64,000 nt of DNA from an uncultured Rhodocyclaceae bacterium. Lineage in GTDB: Bacteria > Pseudomonadota > Gammaproteobacteria > Burkholderiales > Rhodocyclaceae. The notes under the pieces were generated by a model. The model was not told the origin of the DNA. It made no database searches and was given only the letters and a program-made list of their open reading frames with translations. Of this stretch, positions 1 to 6,698 are shown piece after piece. A program made the translations under genes and the position numbers. The stretch spans positions 1-64,000 of the forward strand of contig CAKQRL010000007.1 of assembly GCA_934271525.1 (NCBI GenBank), in the 5' to 3' direction. The first letter of the stretch is position 1. Each line of letters starts with the position of its first letter.

Positions 1-18
1 CACTCCGTTAAAATTTTG

Positions 19-33
19 CCCCCCCCCCCCCCC
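19..33. repeat. Poly-C homopolymer tract (15 C)
   Basis: An uninterrupted run of 15 C (15 G on the other strand) lies at the window edge. Tracts of this length are prone to slipped-strand mispairing and often make a neighbouring gene phase variable. Whether it lies in a coding region upstream of the window cannot be seen. The reading frame through it (proline run, then about 90 residues) does not look like a protein I recognise. Positions 34-266 hold no convincing gene apart from one repeat copy. Confidence 0.75.
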
Positions 34-199
34 GTTTTGTTGGGATTCTTCTGCGCCAAAAAAGAAAGGGCGAATGTGCGTAATCGGGGTTTTCATTTTG
101 ATAAAACTTTCAAAAAAGGGTTGGCAAAATTCTGCAACACTTTGCCAAAACGCTCACAAAAGGTCAAATACTTTTTAGCTTTTCCCTGTGCGCGTTGTT

Positions 200-236
200 T
201 TTTTCAAAATTTTTTGCCGCTCACCGTGGATTTTTT
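200..236 (+). repeat. Single repeat unit (variant core) left of the restriction-modification pair
   Basis: The variant core GCTCACCGTGGA is at 219-230, two mismatches from GTTKACCGTGGA. It is preceded by the usual TTTTCAAAATTTTTT tract and followed by a T run. It lies just past the 3' end of the restriction gene, in the same orientation as the copy at 2374-2385 on the other side of the methyltransferase gene. Confidence 0.7.
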
Positions 237-266
237 TGTGGAAAAAGCACTTTTAACAGCACAAAA

Positions 267-989
267 TCAAACAGCCAAAATAGCATGTGCTACTTTATTC
301 AAAAACGCATCATAATTATTCAAAATTAAACTACTACCTAAGTTAAATTGAAACTTTTGAGAATAATTTAATCTTTTTCCCAAACACATTTTTTGATAAT
401 CTAATTTATTTTGTATGTTTTTAAAATCTGGTAATTGAATAATCACCAAAAGTGTTTTATTTGGAGTATGAAAAAATAAATTTTCATTGTCGTTGGATAA
501 AGAAATGTATTTTTTTAAATGATGTAATTTTAATTCTTCTATTTTGATAATTTTATTTTCCTTTGAAAAATACGGCATCATTTCCGGCACAATTAAAATT
601 TGAAAATAAGATATTTTATTGGCTCGCAAATTAGCTGTTTCGCCCAACATGTTTTCAAAATAATTATTTGAATTTTGGGCATAATTGCTCATCACAAATT
701 TAACAGCGATTCCTGCATATTGTTTTGTATTTTTAAAAATAGCAATATCTACTTTTTTATCATAATAACGCCCTTTTATTTTTTTTTCATTTCCTTCATT
801 GATTCCATAAGCAAAAATTTCAAATGTATTGAAAGAATTAAATAAATCAAGTTTGTTTTTTAAATCATTTGCAATTTTTTGATGCAAAATTTTTAATTTT
901 TCATTACTTCTTGCATTGGTTTTCAAATAAATATCAAATGATTGAGTTAAGATATTTAAAAAATCATCATTAAAATAATTCATTTTCAA
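267..989 (-). CDS. Putative type II restriction endonuclease
   Basis: A 240-residue protein encoded 6 bases downstream of a DNA methyltransferase gene on the same strand, the classic layout of a type II restriction-modification operon. A possible PD-(D/E)XK nuclease core is visible in the middle: a KVDIAIF strand with a candidate metal-binding Asp, then about a dozen residues on a GIAVKFV strand with the Lys. This is followed by an Asn-rich segment ending NYFENMLGETANLR. The assignment rests on this pattern and on context; I cannot name the recognition site. The gene is far richer in A+T than its neighbours and uses mostly A/T-ending codons, which suggests horizontal acquisition. A stand-alone accessory gene is a less likely alternative. 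Confidence 0.62.
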   Translation of the reverse strand: MKMNYFNDDFLNILTQSFDIYLKTNARSNEKLKILHQKIANDLKNKLDLFNSFNTFEIFAYGINEGNEKKIKGRYYDKKVDIAIFKNTKQYAGIAVKFVMSNYAQNSNNYFENMLGETANLRANKISYFQILIVPEMMPYFSKENKIIKIEELKLHHLKKYISLSNDNENLFFHTPNKTLLVIIQLPDFKNIQNKLDYQKMCLGKRLNYSQKFQFNLGSSLILNNYDAFLNKVAHAILAV

Positions 990-995
990 CTCCTT

Positions 996-2357
996 TTAAT
1001 ATAAAGTGCATTCATTGAGCTTATTTTCTTCGCTTAATTTATAAGCCAAAAAGCGCCCCAAATCACTGCTTGAAAAAGTATAATAACCGCCATTTTTGTA
1101 TTTACCCAAACTTTTCACATATTCCAAAAATTCCTTGTTTTTCAAAACTTTGTTGAAAAATTCCAGCGGTAAATTGGTTTTCAAATAATAACCGCCAAAA
1201 ACACCTGCTCCGCTTTGAACTTCCACGATACGCAAGTCTTTGATTTCTTTAATCAAGTGGTTAAAAGCAATTTTGCGGAAAAATGTATCTTTTAAGCCTT
1301 GCGTGCGAGCAAAGGCTTGCCACGGTTGATTTTGCAAATCACGTTTTTTTAAAATCAATTCAAATTGCGCATAACGCTTTAAAACTTCGCCTGTTGGTTG
1401 TTTAAAATTACCTTGTTCATCATAAGGATAAATGCCATCTAACCATTTTCCGTTGGAGGCTTTGAAAATGGGAATAGTAGGATAATTTTGATTTTTAAAA
1501 TCACCAAAAAAGAAAGAATCACAATTAGTGGCAAAACCATTTTTAACCGGCAACGGCTTAAAATTAAAAATTCTTTTGAATTGCAAATTTCCTAAAAAAA
1601 TATCGCAATTGGGCAAAAACAAATCTTGATATTGAATCATGCGGTTATTTTGCGGATTTTGAAAATCTTCAAGCAAAATTTCATTAAAAATAACACCTTT
1701 TTTAAAATAAGAAATTAAACTATACGTTGTAATGTTTTCAAAAACTTGTTCAAAAGAAAAATCTATTAGTTTTTTTAAATTTTTAAAATAAAAAATGTTT
1801 TTTCTTAAATATAATCCTGCTTTACTTTTTAACCAAGAGCTTGGTGTGATGAAAATTAATTCTCCTTTTTCTTTTAAACATTTAAAGCCACAATCAAAAA
1901 AAATTAAAAACAAATCCGTCATTCCGCCTTTTGAAAATTGTTTTAAATTTTTGTTTAAATAATGAATGCGCACATAAGGTGGATTACCAATAACATAATC
2001 TATTTTATTTTTAAATTGTGGATAAACTTTTAAAAAATCACCACAAATTAAATTCCATTGGACATTTTTTAAATTAAATTCTTCTGCAACTTGATTTAAA
2101 TTTTGTTCGCATTGTTCAAATAAATTTTCATCAATTTCAACACCAATGATATTTTGCTCCAATTCTTTTTTTAATTGTTTTAAATTATTAGATTTTTTCA
2201 AAAAACTTTGGGCATACAAACGCACACATTCACTTAAAAAAGCACCTTTTCCAAAAGAAGGTTCCAAAATGGTTTTGCCCAAAAAATCAAGGTTTTTTAG
2301 CATTGTGTCAACAACAAATGAAGGCGTAAAAACTTGTCCTAATTTTTTGTTTTTCAT
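996..2357 (-). CDS. N6-adenine DNA methyltransferase (Eco57I/TaqI-like)
   Basis: A 453-residue class I SAM-dependent DNA methyltransferase. The SAM-binding motif I (LEPSFGKGAF, residues 31-40) follows a GQVFTP segment that acts as motif X. The catalytic motif IV NPPY is at residues 125-128. This motif order (X-I-IV) and the long C-terminal target-recognition part (roughly residues 250-453) are typical of gamma-type adenine methylases such as M.TaqI and of Eco57I-family methylase domains. It should protect host DNA from the nuclease encoded immediately downstream. Base composition is strikingly AT-rich compared with the rest of the window, consistent with recent transfer. Start chosen at the ATG giving MKNKKLGQVFTP, since the GQ.FTP segment is normally within the first ten residues. 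Confidence 0.9.
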   Translation of the reverse strand: MKNKKLGQVFTPSFVVDTMLKNLDFLGKTILEPSFGKGAFLSECVRLYAQSFLKKSNNLKQLKKELEQNIIGVEIDENLFEQCEQNLNQVAEEFNLKNVQWNLICGDFLKVYPQFKNKIDYVIGNPPYVRIHYLNKNLKQFSKGGMTDLFLIFFDCGFKCLKEKGELIFITPSSWLKSKAGLYLRKNIFYFKNLKKLIDFSFEQVFENITTYSLISYFKKGVIFNEILLEDFQNPQNNRMIQYQDLFLPNCDIFLGNLQFKRIFNFKPLPVKNGFATNCDSFFFGDFKNQNYPTIPIFKASNGKWLDGIYPYDEQGNFKQPTGEVLKRYAQFELILKKRDLQNQPWQAFARTQGLKDTFFRKIAFNHLIKEIKDLRIVEVQSGAGVFGGYYLKTNLPLEFFNKVLKNKEFLEYVKSLGKYKNGGYYTFSSSDLGRFLAYKLSEENKLNECTLY

Positions 2358-2359
2358 TT

Positions 2360-2390
2360 TAAAAAAATAAATGGTTCACCGTGGATTTTT
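2360..2390 (+). repeat. Single repeat unit right of the restriction-modification pair
   Basis: The core GTTCACCGTGGA (2374-2385, C at the variable fourth position) follows an A7 run and ends in a T run. It is in the same orientation as the copy at 219-230, so the two bracket the restriction-modification genes as direct repeats. Confidence 0.8.
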
Positions 2391-3130
2391 TAAAGTTCAA
2401 GCACCGTGCCAATTGCCGTGTGGTCTGAGAGTTTTTTCCAATTGGAATGCGTCAAAGTTTGGCAAGATAACACATTCAAATTGCGCACATAAATGCGGTC
2501 CAAATGCAAAATCGGCAAGATTGACGGAAAACTTTTTGCCGATTTGCCGTGTTGCGACAAAAAAACTTCTTTTAAATTCAATGGCTTGGCTAAAAATTGT
2601 TGGGCATCGTTTTGCCAATCATTCAAATCGCCCGCAACAATTAAAGGCAGGTTTTCAAAATTTTCCAATTGTTGTAAATACGCCACCAACTGCGCCATTT
2701 GCTTTTTGCGCGACTTTTGAAAAAGCGACAAATGCACGCACACGCAATGCAAAAATCGCCCATCCAAAAGCGCCACTTTGGCATGCAACACGCCTCTTTT
2801 TTCAAAAGAAAAATCGGTGATGTTTTGGTTAAAAACCGAAACAATGGGATAGCGCGACAAAATTGCATTGCCGTGGTGCCCAGCTTGATACTGCCGATTA
2901 CACGCATAAGCGGCATAAAATTGCGTGCCTGCCAAAAATTCGTGTTGCGGAAGCAATGGCCAATCTTCAAATTGTTGGGCGCGAAAATCGTTTTTGCCCT
3001 GCACTTCTTGCAAAAAAATCAAATCAAAATTTTGCTCTGCCAAACATTCTTTTAAAAGCGGCAAAGTGTGTTGCCGATTAAAAGCGGACAAACCTTTATG
3101 AATGTTGAAACTCATCACCTGCAACTGCAT
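2390..3130 (-). CDS. Endonuclease/exonuclease/phosphatase (EEP) family protein
   Basis: A 246-residue member of the EEP superfamily (DNase I/exonuclease III/sphingomyelinase fold). The N-terminal MSFNIHKG carries the Asn near the metal site. FLQEV carries the metal-binding Glu, AGDLND the Asp/Asn pair and LSDHTAIG the terminal Asp-His. All four hallmark motifs are present in order. The start MQLQVMSFN is placed at 3130. The longer reading frame would start inside ppsR, and the chosen ATG sits 4 bases after the ppsR stop, implying co-transcription. The substrate (DNA, phosphoester lipid or other) cannot be inferred from sequence. Confidence 0.85.
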   Translation of the reverse strand: MQLQVMSFNIHKGLSAFNRQHTLPLLKECLAEQNFDLIFLQEVQGKNDFRAQQFEDWPLLPQHEFLAGTQFYAAYACNRQYQAGHHGNAILSRYPIVSVFNQNITDFSFEKRGVLHAKVALLDGRFLHCVCVHLSLFQKSRKKQMAQLVAYLQQLENFENLPLIVAGDLNDWQNDAQQFLAKPLNLKEVFLSQHGKSAKSFPSILPILHLDRIYVRNLNVLSCQTLTHSNWKKLSDHTAIGTVLEL

Positions 3131-3134
3131 TTTT

Positions 3135-3941
3135 TTATTCCAAATGCAAGGCATGCATAATGCCGGTTGCAATTTCTTCAATGGATTGTCGGCTGGTGTC
3201 TATAAAACGAATACGGTGTGCGTTCATTAAATCTTCGGCGCTGTAAATATCGTGCCGACAAGAATCAATATGCGCGTAATTTTCGCTTAAATTGCGCTCC
3301 GTGCGCAAAGCCGACAAACGCTCAGGTGTAATGGTTAAGCCAAACAATTTTTTTGGATATTGCAACAAACAAAAAGGCAAAGAAGCGCGCAAAAAATCTT
3401 GTTCCACAATGGGATAATTCGCCACTTTTAGCGAAAATTGCATAGCCAAATAAAGCGAAGTGGGCGTTTTGCCGCAGCGGGAAACCGCCACCAAAATCAC
3501 ATCCGCTTCATTTAAATGGTCAAAACTCATACCATCGTCATGCGCCAGAGTGTAATTGATGGCATCAATTCTTTTTTTGTAATCCACATCATCGGCATCG
3601 TGCAAGCGCCCTGCCAAATGAATGGAAGGCATGCCCATTTCTTTTTCCATTTCCTTTAAAAAAGAATCAAAATACGACAAACAAAGCGCATTGGCTTGTT
3701 TGATAATTTGGGCAATTTCGCGATTAACCAAGGTGGAAAAAACAATCGGGCGTGCGCCATCACGCAAGGCTTGGGTGTTGATGCGCGCCACGGCAAAATG
3801 CGCTTTTTCAACCGAATCCAAAAACGGAATGCGCACTTCTTTAAAACGCACTTTTTCAAATTGCGCCAACAAACTGGCTCCCAAAGCAGAAGCGGTAAGC
3901 GCGGTGCCATCAGAAATATAAAAAACGCTGCGCGTTTGCAT
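3135..3941 (-). CDS. ppsR: PEP synthase regulatory protein (kinase/pyrophosphorylase, DUF299)
   Basis: A 268-residue bifunctional regulator. Family members inactivate phosphoenolpyruvate synthase by ADP-dependent threonine phosphorylation and reactivate it by Pi-dependent phosphorolysis. The N-terminal YISDGTALTA segment and the P-loop-like SRCGKTPTS (residues 154-162) followed by LYLAMQ are diagnostic. Length matches the family (about 270). The usual target gene ppsA is not in this window, so the partner must be elsewhere. The gene shares the PEP-node theme with pckG and ppc nearby. It is followed closely by the EEP-family gene and separated from hemB by a repeat copy. Confidence 0.93.
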   Translation of the reverse strand: MQTRSVFYISDGTALTASALGASLLAQFEKVRFKEVRIPFLDSVEKAHFAVARINTQALRDGARPIVFSTLVNREIAQIIKQANALCLSYFDSFLKEMEKEMGMPSIHLAGRLHDADDVDYKKRIDAINYTLAHDDGMSFDHLNEADVILVAVSRCGKTPTSLYLAMQFSLKVANYPIVEQDFLRASLPFCLLQYPKKLFGLTITPERLSALRTERNLSENYAHIDSCRHDIYSAEDLMNAHRIRFIDTSRQSIEEIATGIMHALHLE

Positions 3942-3960
3942 GGTTTTTTCCTTTTTTTAA

Positions 3961-3996
3961 AAAATCCACGGTCAACCCAGATTTTTTTTGAAAAAT
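3961..3996 (-). repeat. Single repeat unit between hemB and ppsR
   Basis: The core TCCACGGTCAAC is at 3965-3976, followed after 4 bases by a T8 tract and GAAAAA. It lies in the 80-base gap between two co-directional minus-strand genes. Confidence 0.85.
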
Positions 3997-4021
3997 CTTC
4001 TTGGAATGTTTTTTTATTGTT

Positions 4022-5047
4022 TTAATAATTTGGATTATTTTTCAAAAAAAGTGCGGCTTCTTTGGCAAAATACGTTAAAACGGCATTGGCGCCCGCGCGT
4101 TTGAACGCCAACAAAGATTCCAAAATGGCTTTTTCTTTATCCAACCAACCATTTTGAATGGCGGCAGAAAGCATGGCGTATTCGCCGCTGACTTGATAAG
4201 CCAAAGTTGGCACGCCAAAGGCTTGTTTGACGCGGTAAATAATATCCAAATAAGGCAGTCCGGGTTTAATCATCACCATATCCGCGCCTTCTTGCAAATC
4301 CAAAGCCACTTCGCGCAAGGCTTCATCCGAATTGGCTGGATCCATTTGATAAGTTGCTTTGTTGCTTTTGCCCAAATTTTTGGCAGAACCCAAAGCATCG
4401 CGAAAAGGACCATAAAAACAAGAAGCATATTTTGCCGAATACGCCAAAATGCGCGTGTGAATCAAAGCCGCGGCATCCAATTTTTTGCGAATTGCCAAAA
4501 TTCTGCCATCCATCATATCCGATGGCGCCACCACATCCGCACCTGCTTCGGCGTGGCTTTGCGCTTGTTTTTCCAAAACAGCGATGGTTTCATCGTTTAA
4601 AACATAGCCAAAATCATCAATTAAGCCATCTTGCCCGTGGGAAGTGTAAGGATCCAGCGCCACATCGGTAATCACGCCCAACTCTGGCAACGCCGATTTT
4701 AAGGCTTTGATGGTGCGCGGAATCAAGCCTTCTGGGTTATAAGATTCTTTGGCGTTTAAGGTTTTTAAATTCGGTTCAATCACCGGAAAAAGTGCAATGG
4801 CGCCAATGCCCAATTTTGCCAATTCTTCGGCTTCTTTCACCAACAAATCAATGGAATAGCGAAAAACATTGGGCATAGAAGGCACTTCAATTTTTTTGTT
4901 TTTGCCTTCCAACACAAAAACGGGAAGAATCAAATCAGCCGCCGTTAAAACATTTTCTGCCATCAAACGGCGCGAAAAATTATCTTTACGCATACGGCGC
5001 AGACGCGTTAAAGGATAACCTGCGTTGGCATCGCTATAAAAAGTCAT
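4022..5047 (-). CDS. hemB: Delta-aminolevulinic acid dehydratase (porphobilinogen synthase)
   Basis: A 341-residue cytosolic enzyme that condenses two 5-aminolevulinate molecules to porphobilinogen, the second common step of tetrapyrrole synthesis. The two Schiff-base lysines are visible: Lys206 in LAYSAKYAS and Lys261 in MVMIKPGLPY. The metal-site loop reads TDVALDPYTSHGQDG (residues 128-141). It has Asp/Ala where zinc-dependent enzymes carry a Cys triad, so this is the zinc-independent, magnesium-using type known from Pseudomonas. The AGADVVAPSDMMDGR segment is also conserved. Length is normal and the ATG start is unambiguous. Confidence 0.97.
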   Translation of the reverse strand: MTFYSDANAGYPLTRLRRMRKDNFSRRLMAENVLTAADLILPVFVLEGKNKKIEVPSMPNVFRYSIDLLVKEAEELAKLGIGAIALFPVIEPNLKTLNAKESYNPEGLIPRTIKALKSALPELGVITDVALDPYTSHGQDGLIDDFGYVLNDETIAVLEKQAQSHAEAGADVVAPSDMMDGRILAIRKKLDAAALIHTRILAYSAKYASCFYGPFRDALGSAKNLGKSNKATYQMDPANSDEALREVALDLQEGADMVMIKPGLPYLDIIYRVKQAFGVPTLAYQVSGEYAMLSAAIQNGWLDKEKAILESLLAFKRAGANAVLTYFAKEAALFLKNNPNY

Positions 5048-5060
5048 TTTTTGTTCCTTT

Positions 5061-5094
5061 TTTCAAAAAAAATTGGTGTTTACCGTGGAAAATC
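5061..5094 (+). repeat. Single repeat unit between engB and hemB
   Basis: TTTCAAAAAAAATTGGT leads into the exact core GTTTACCGTGGA (5078-5089) followed by AAAATCGC, the commonest trailing sequence in this family. It lies between two co-directional minus-strand genes. Confidence 0.88.
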
Positions 5095-5132
5095 GCAATT
5101 TTTGCAATTTTTTACAGCAAAATTTTGAAGTT

Positions 5133-5771
5133 TTAAAAAAAATCCATCGCCATTTTGATTTTATTTTCTAATTCTGTTACGCCGATTTTCTTCACGCCTG
5201 AAAATAGTTGAATGGTGTAGCGGTGTTGGTTTTGCGGCGGAATTAAAATTTTCAAAAAAGTTTGTGCTTCACGCAGCGTTTTGATTTGTTGAGTTGGTGA
5301 GAGTTTGTCCGCCTTGTTCAACAAAATATGCACAAAACCTTTTGGGCGATACCACGTTAAAAGCGTGCAATCCAAGGAAGTAAAAGGATGGCGGCAATCC
5401 ATCACGGATATCATCCCTTTTAAAACTTGGCGCGTGCCCAAATAAGGCGATATTAAAAAATCCCAACTTTTGCGGATTTCTTCGGGCGCGCGCGCGTAAC
5501 CATAACCGGGCAAATCTACCAAATAGCGCGGCGTTGTATCGCGCAATGCCGTTGCGTTTTTAGGAAAAGGTATATTAAAAAAATTCAAATTTTGCGTTCT
5601 GCCGGGCGTTTTGCTGACATGCGCCAACTTGTGCCGATTGCACAAAGCGTTGATAACCGTAGATTTTCCGGCATTGGAGCGCCCAACAAACGCCACTTCC
5701 GCATAAGATTGTGGAAGGTCGGTTAAGCGTGCCACGCTTTTTGAAAATTCAACACCGCTAAAAATAGACAT
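5133..5771 (-). CDS. engB: Ribosome-biogenesis GTPase EngB/YsxC
   Basis: A 212-residue TRAFAC-class GTPase needed for late assembly of the large ribosomal subunit and for normal division. G1 is GRSNAGKS (30-37), the G2 region has KTPGRTQ, G3 is DLPGYG (86-91) and G4 is NKAD (152-155). Length is typical. It is divergent from the cytochrome c4 gene; engB beside cytochrome c4 is a common betaproteobacterial arrangement. About 75 bases separate the two start codons, which leaves room for promoters in both directions, although I could not identify them with confidence. Confidence 0.95.
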   Translation of the reverse strand: MSIFSGVEFSKSVARLTDLPQSYAEVAFVGRSNAGKSTVINALCNRHKLAHVSKTPGRTQNLNFFNIPFPKNATALRDTTPRYLVDLPGYGYARAPEEIRKSWDFLISPYLGTRQVLKGMISVMDCRHPFTSLDCTLLTWYRPKGFVHILLNKADKLSPTQQIKTLREAQTFLKILIPPQNQHRYTIQLFSGVKKIGVTELENKIKMAMDFF

Positions 5772-5845
5772 AAAAAAAGGTGAAATTGTGAAAGCAATTC
5801 GGTATTATTGTAACGCTTTTTATTTTTGCATTTGGGGAGAAAACT

Positions 5846-6505
5846 ATGTTGCGCATCACAGCCACGGCAATTCTTTTAGCAACGTCCAGTGTGGCGTTTG
5901 CAGCAGACACGGAACCTGCTGACCCTGCCAAAGCACAACAATATGTTGAAACGGTTTGCATTGCTTGCCACGGGATGGACGGCAACGGTTTGGATCCGGA
6001 AAATCCCATTACAATGTATCCGATGATTTCCGGGCAAAATGCGGAATACATTTTGAAACAACTCAATGAATTTTATGTGGATGTCAGCGCCGACCCACCC
6101 AAACCGGCTTTGCGTGAAGAACCCAATATGAATGCGATGTTGGCGGCTGTTCCGCCCTCGGAATTCAAACATTTGGCGGCGTATTTTGCCCAACAAAAAA
6201 TTGCGCACAGCAAAGTTACTGCCGATGAAGAAACTTTGGCGTTGGGCAAAAAATTGTGGAAGTTTGGCGATATGAAAAAAGGCATTCCGGCTTGCACAGG
6301 TTGCCATGGTCCCAACGGGCACGGTATGCCGGCACAATATCCAGCTTTGGCGGGGCAATATCCGGAATATTTGGAATTGCAATTAAACAATTTTCGCCAA
6401 GGTTTAAGAACCAATGATCCTTCGCAAATGATGCGTATGACGGCTGAAAAAATGAGCGACAAGGAAATTAAAGCCGTATCGCAATACGCCGCCAGCTTGC
6501 GCTAA
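5846..6505 (+). CDS. Periplasmic diheme cytochrome c4
   Basis: A 219-residue c-type cytochrome with a Sec signal peptide (MLRITATAILLATSSVAFA, cut near residue 19) and two CXXCH haem sites: C38-IA-CH42 and C150-TG-CH154. The two-domain build, PNGHG after the second site and overall size match cytochrome c4, which donates electrons to terminal oxidases. Candidate distal Met ligands are Met60 in MYPMISG for the first haem and the MMRMTAEKMS segment near residues 191-200 for the second. A strong GGGGAGA ribosome-binding site precedes the ATG. The resB/resC cytochrome-assembly genes that often follow this pair are absent here, and the gene ends at its own terminator. Confidence 0.93.
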   Translation: MLRITATAILLATSSVAFAADTEPADPAKAQQYVETVCIACHGMDGNGLDPENPITMYPMISGQNAEYILKQLNEFYVDVSADPPKPALREEPNMNAMLAAVPPSEFKHLAAYFAQQKIAHSKVTADEETLALGKKLWKFGDMKKGIPACTGCHGPNGHGMPAQYPALAGQYPEYLELQLNNFRQGLRTNDPSQMMRMTAEKMSDKEIKAVSQYAASLR

Positions 6506-6552
6506 GCACACGGTGATTATTGCAATATCACAAAACGATTTTTTTAATTTTT

Positions 6553-6578
6553 AAAGCGGTCGCAAGATCGCTTTTTTT
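6553..6578 (+). terminator. Rho-independent terminator after cytochrome c4
   Basis: A stem AAAGCG-GTC / GAT-CGCTTT (one G-T pair) with loop GCAA is followed by a T run. It begins 47 bases past the cytochrome c4 stop. Confidence 0.75.
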
Positions 6579-6584
6579 ATGCAG

Positions 6585-6641
6585 TTTTCCACGGTCAACA
6601 AGAATTTTTTTTGAATTTTTTTTTGGTTCACCACGGAAAAC
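6585..6641. repeat. Paired repeat element, right arm decayed
   Basis: The exact left core TCCACGGTCAAC (6588-6599) is followed by T-rich spacer. The right-arm core GTTCACCACGGA is at 6626-6637 with mismatches. The core-to-core offset is 38 bases, the standard spacing. It lies between the terminator and pckG. Confidence 0.78.
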
Positions 6642-6698
6642 AGAATTTTTAAGGCAAAATAAGTTTTTTTTGAAGGCTTTTTAAAAAGGAAAAAAACC

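Noticed and set aside
16..315. Open frame of 99 codons beginning in the poly-C tract.
   Set aside because: TTG start, no ribosome-binding site, no recognisable domain, and it runs through a repeat unit and overlaps the restriction gene.
2371..3081. Several plus-strand open frames opposite the EEP-family gene.
   Set aside because: They are antisense shadows with low-complexity, basic translations and no family features.
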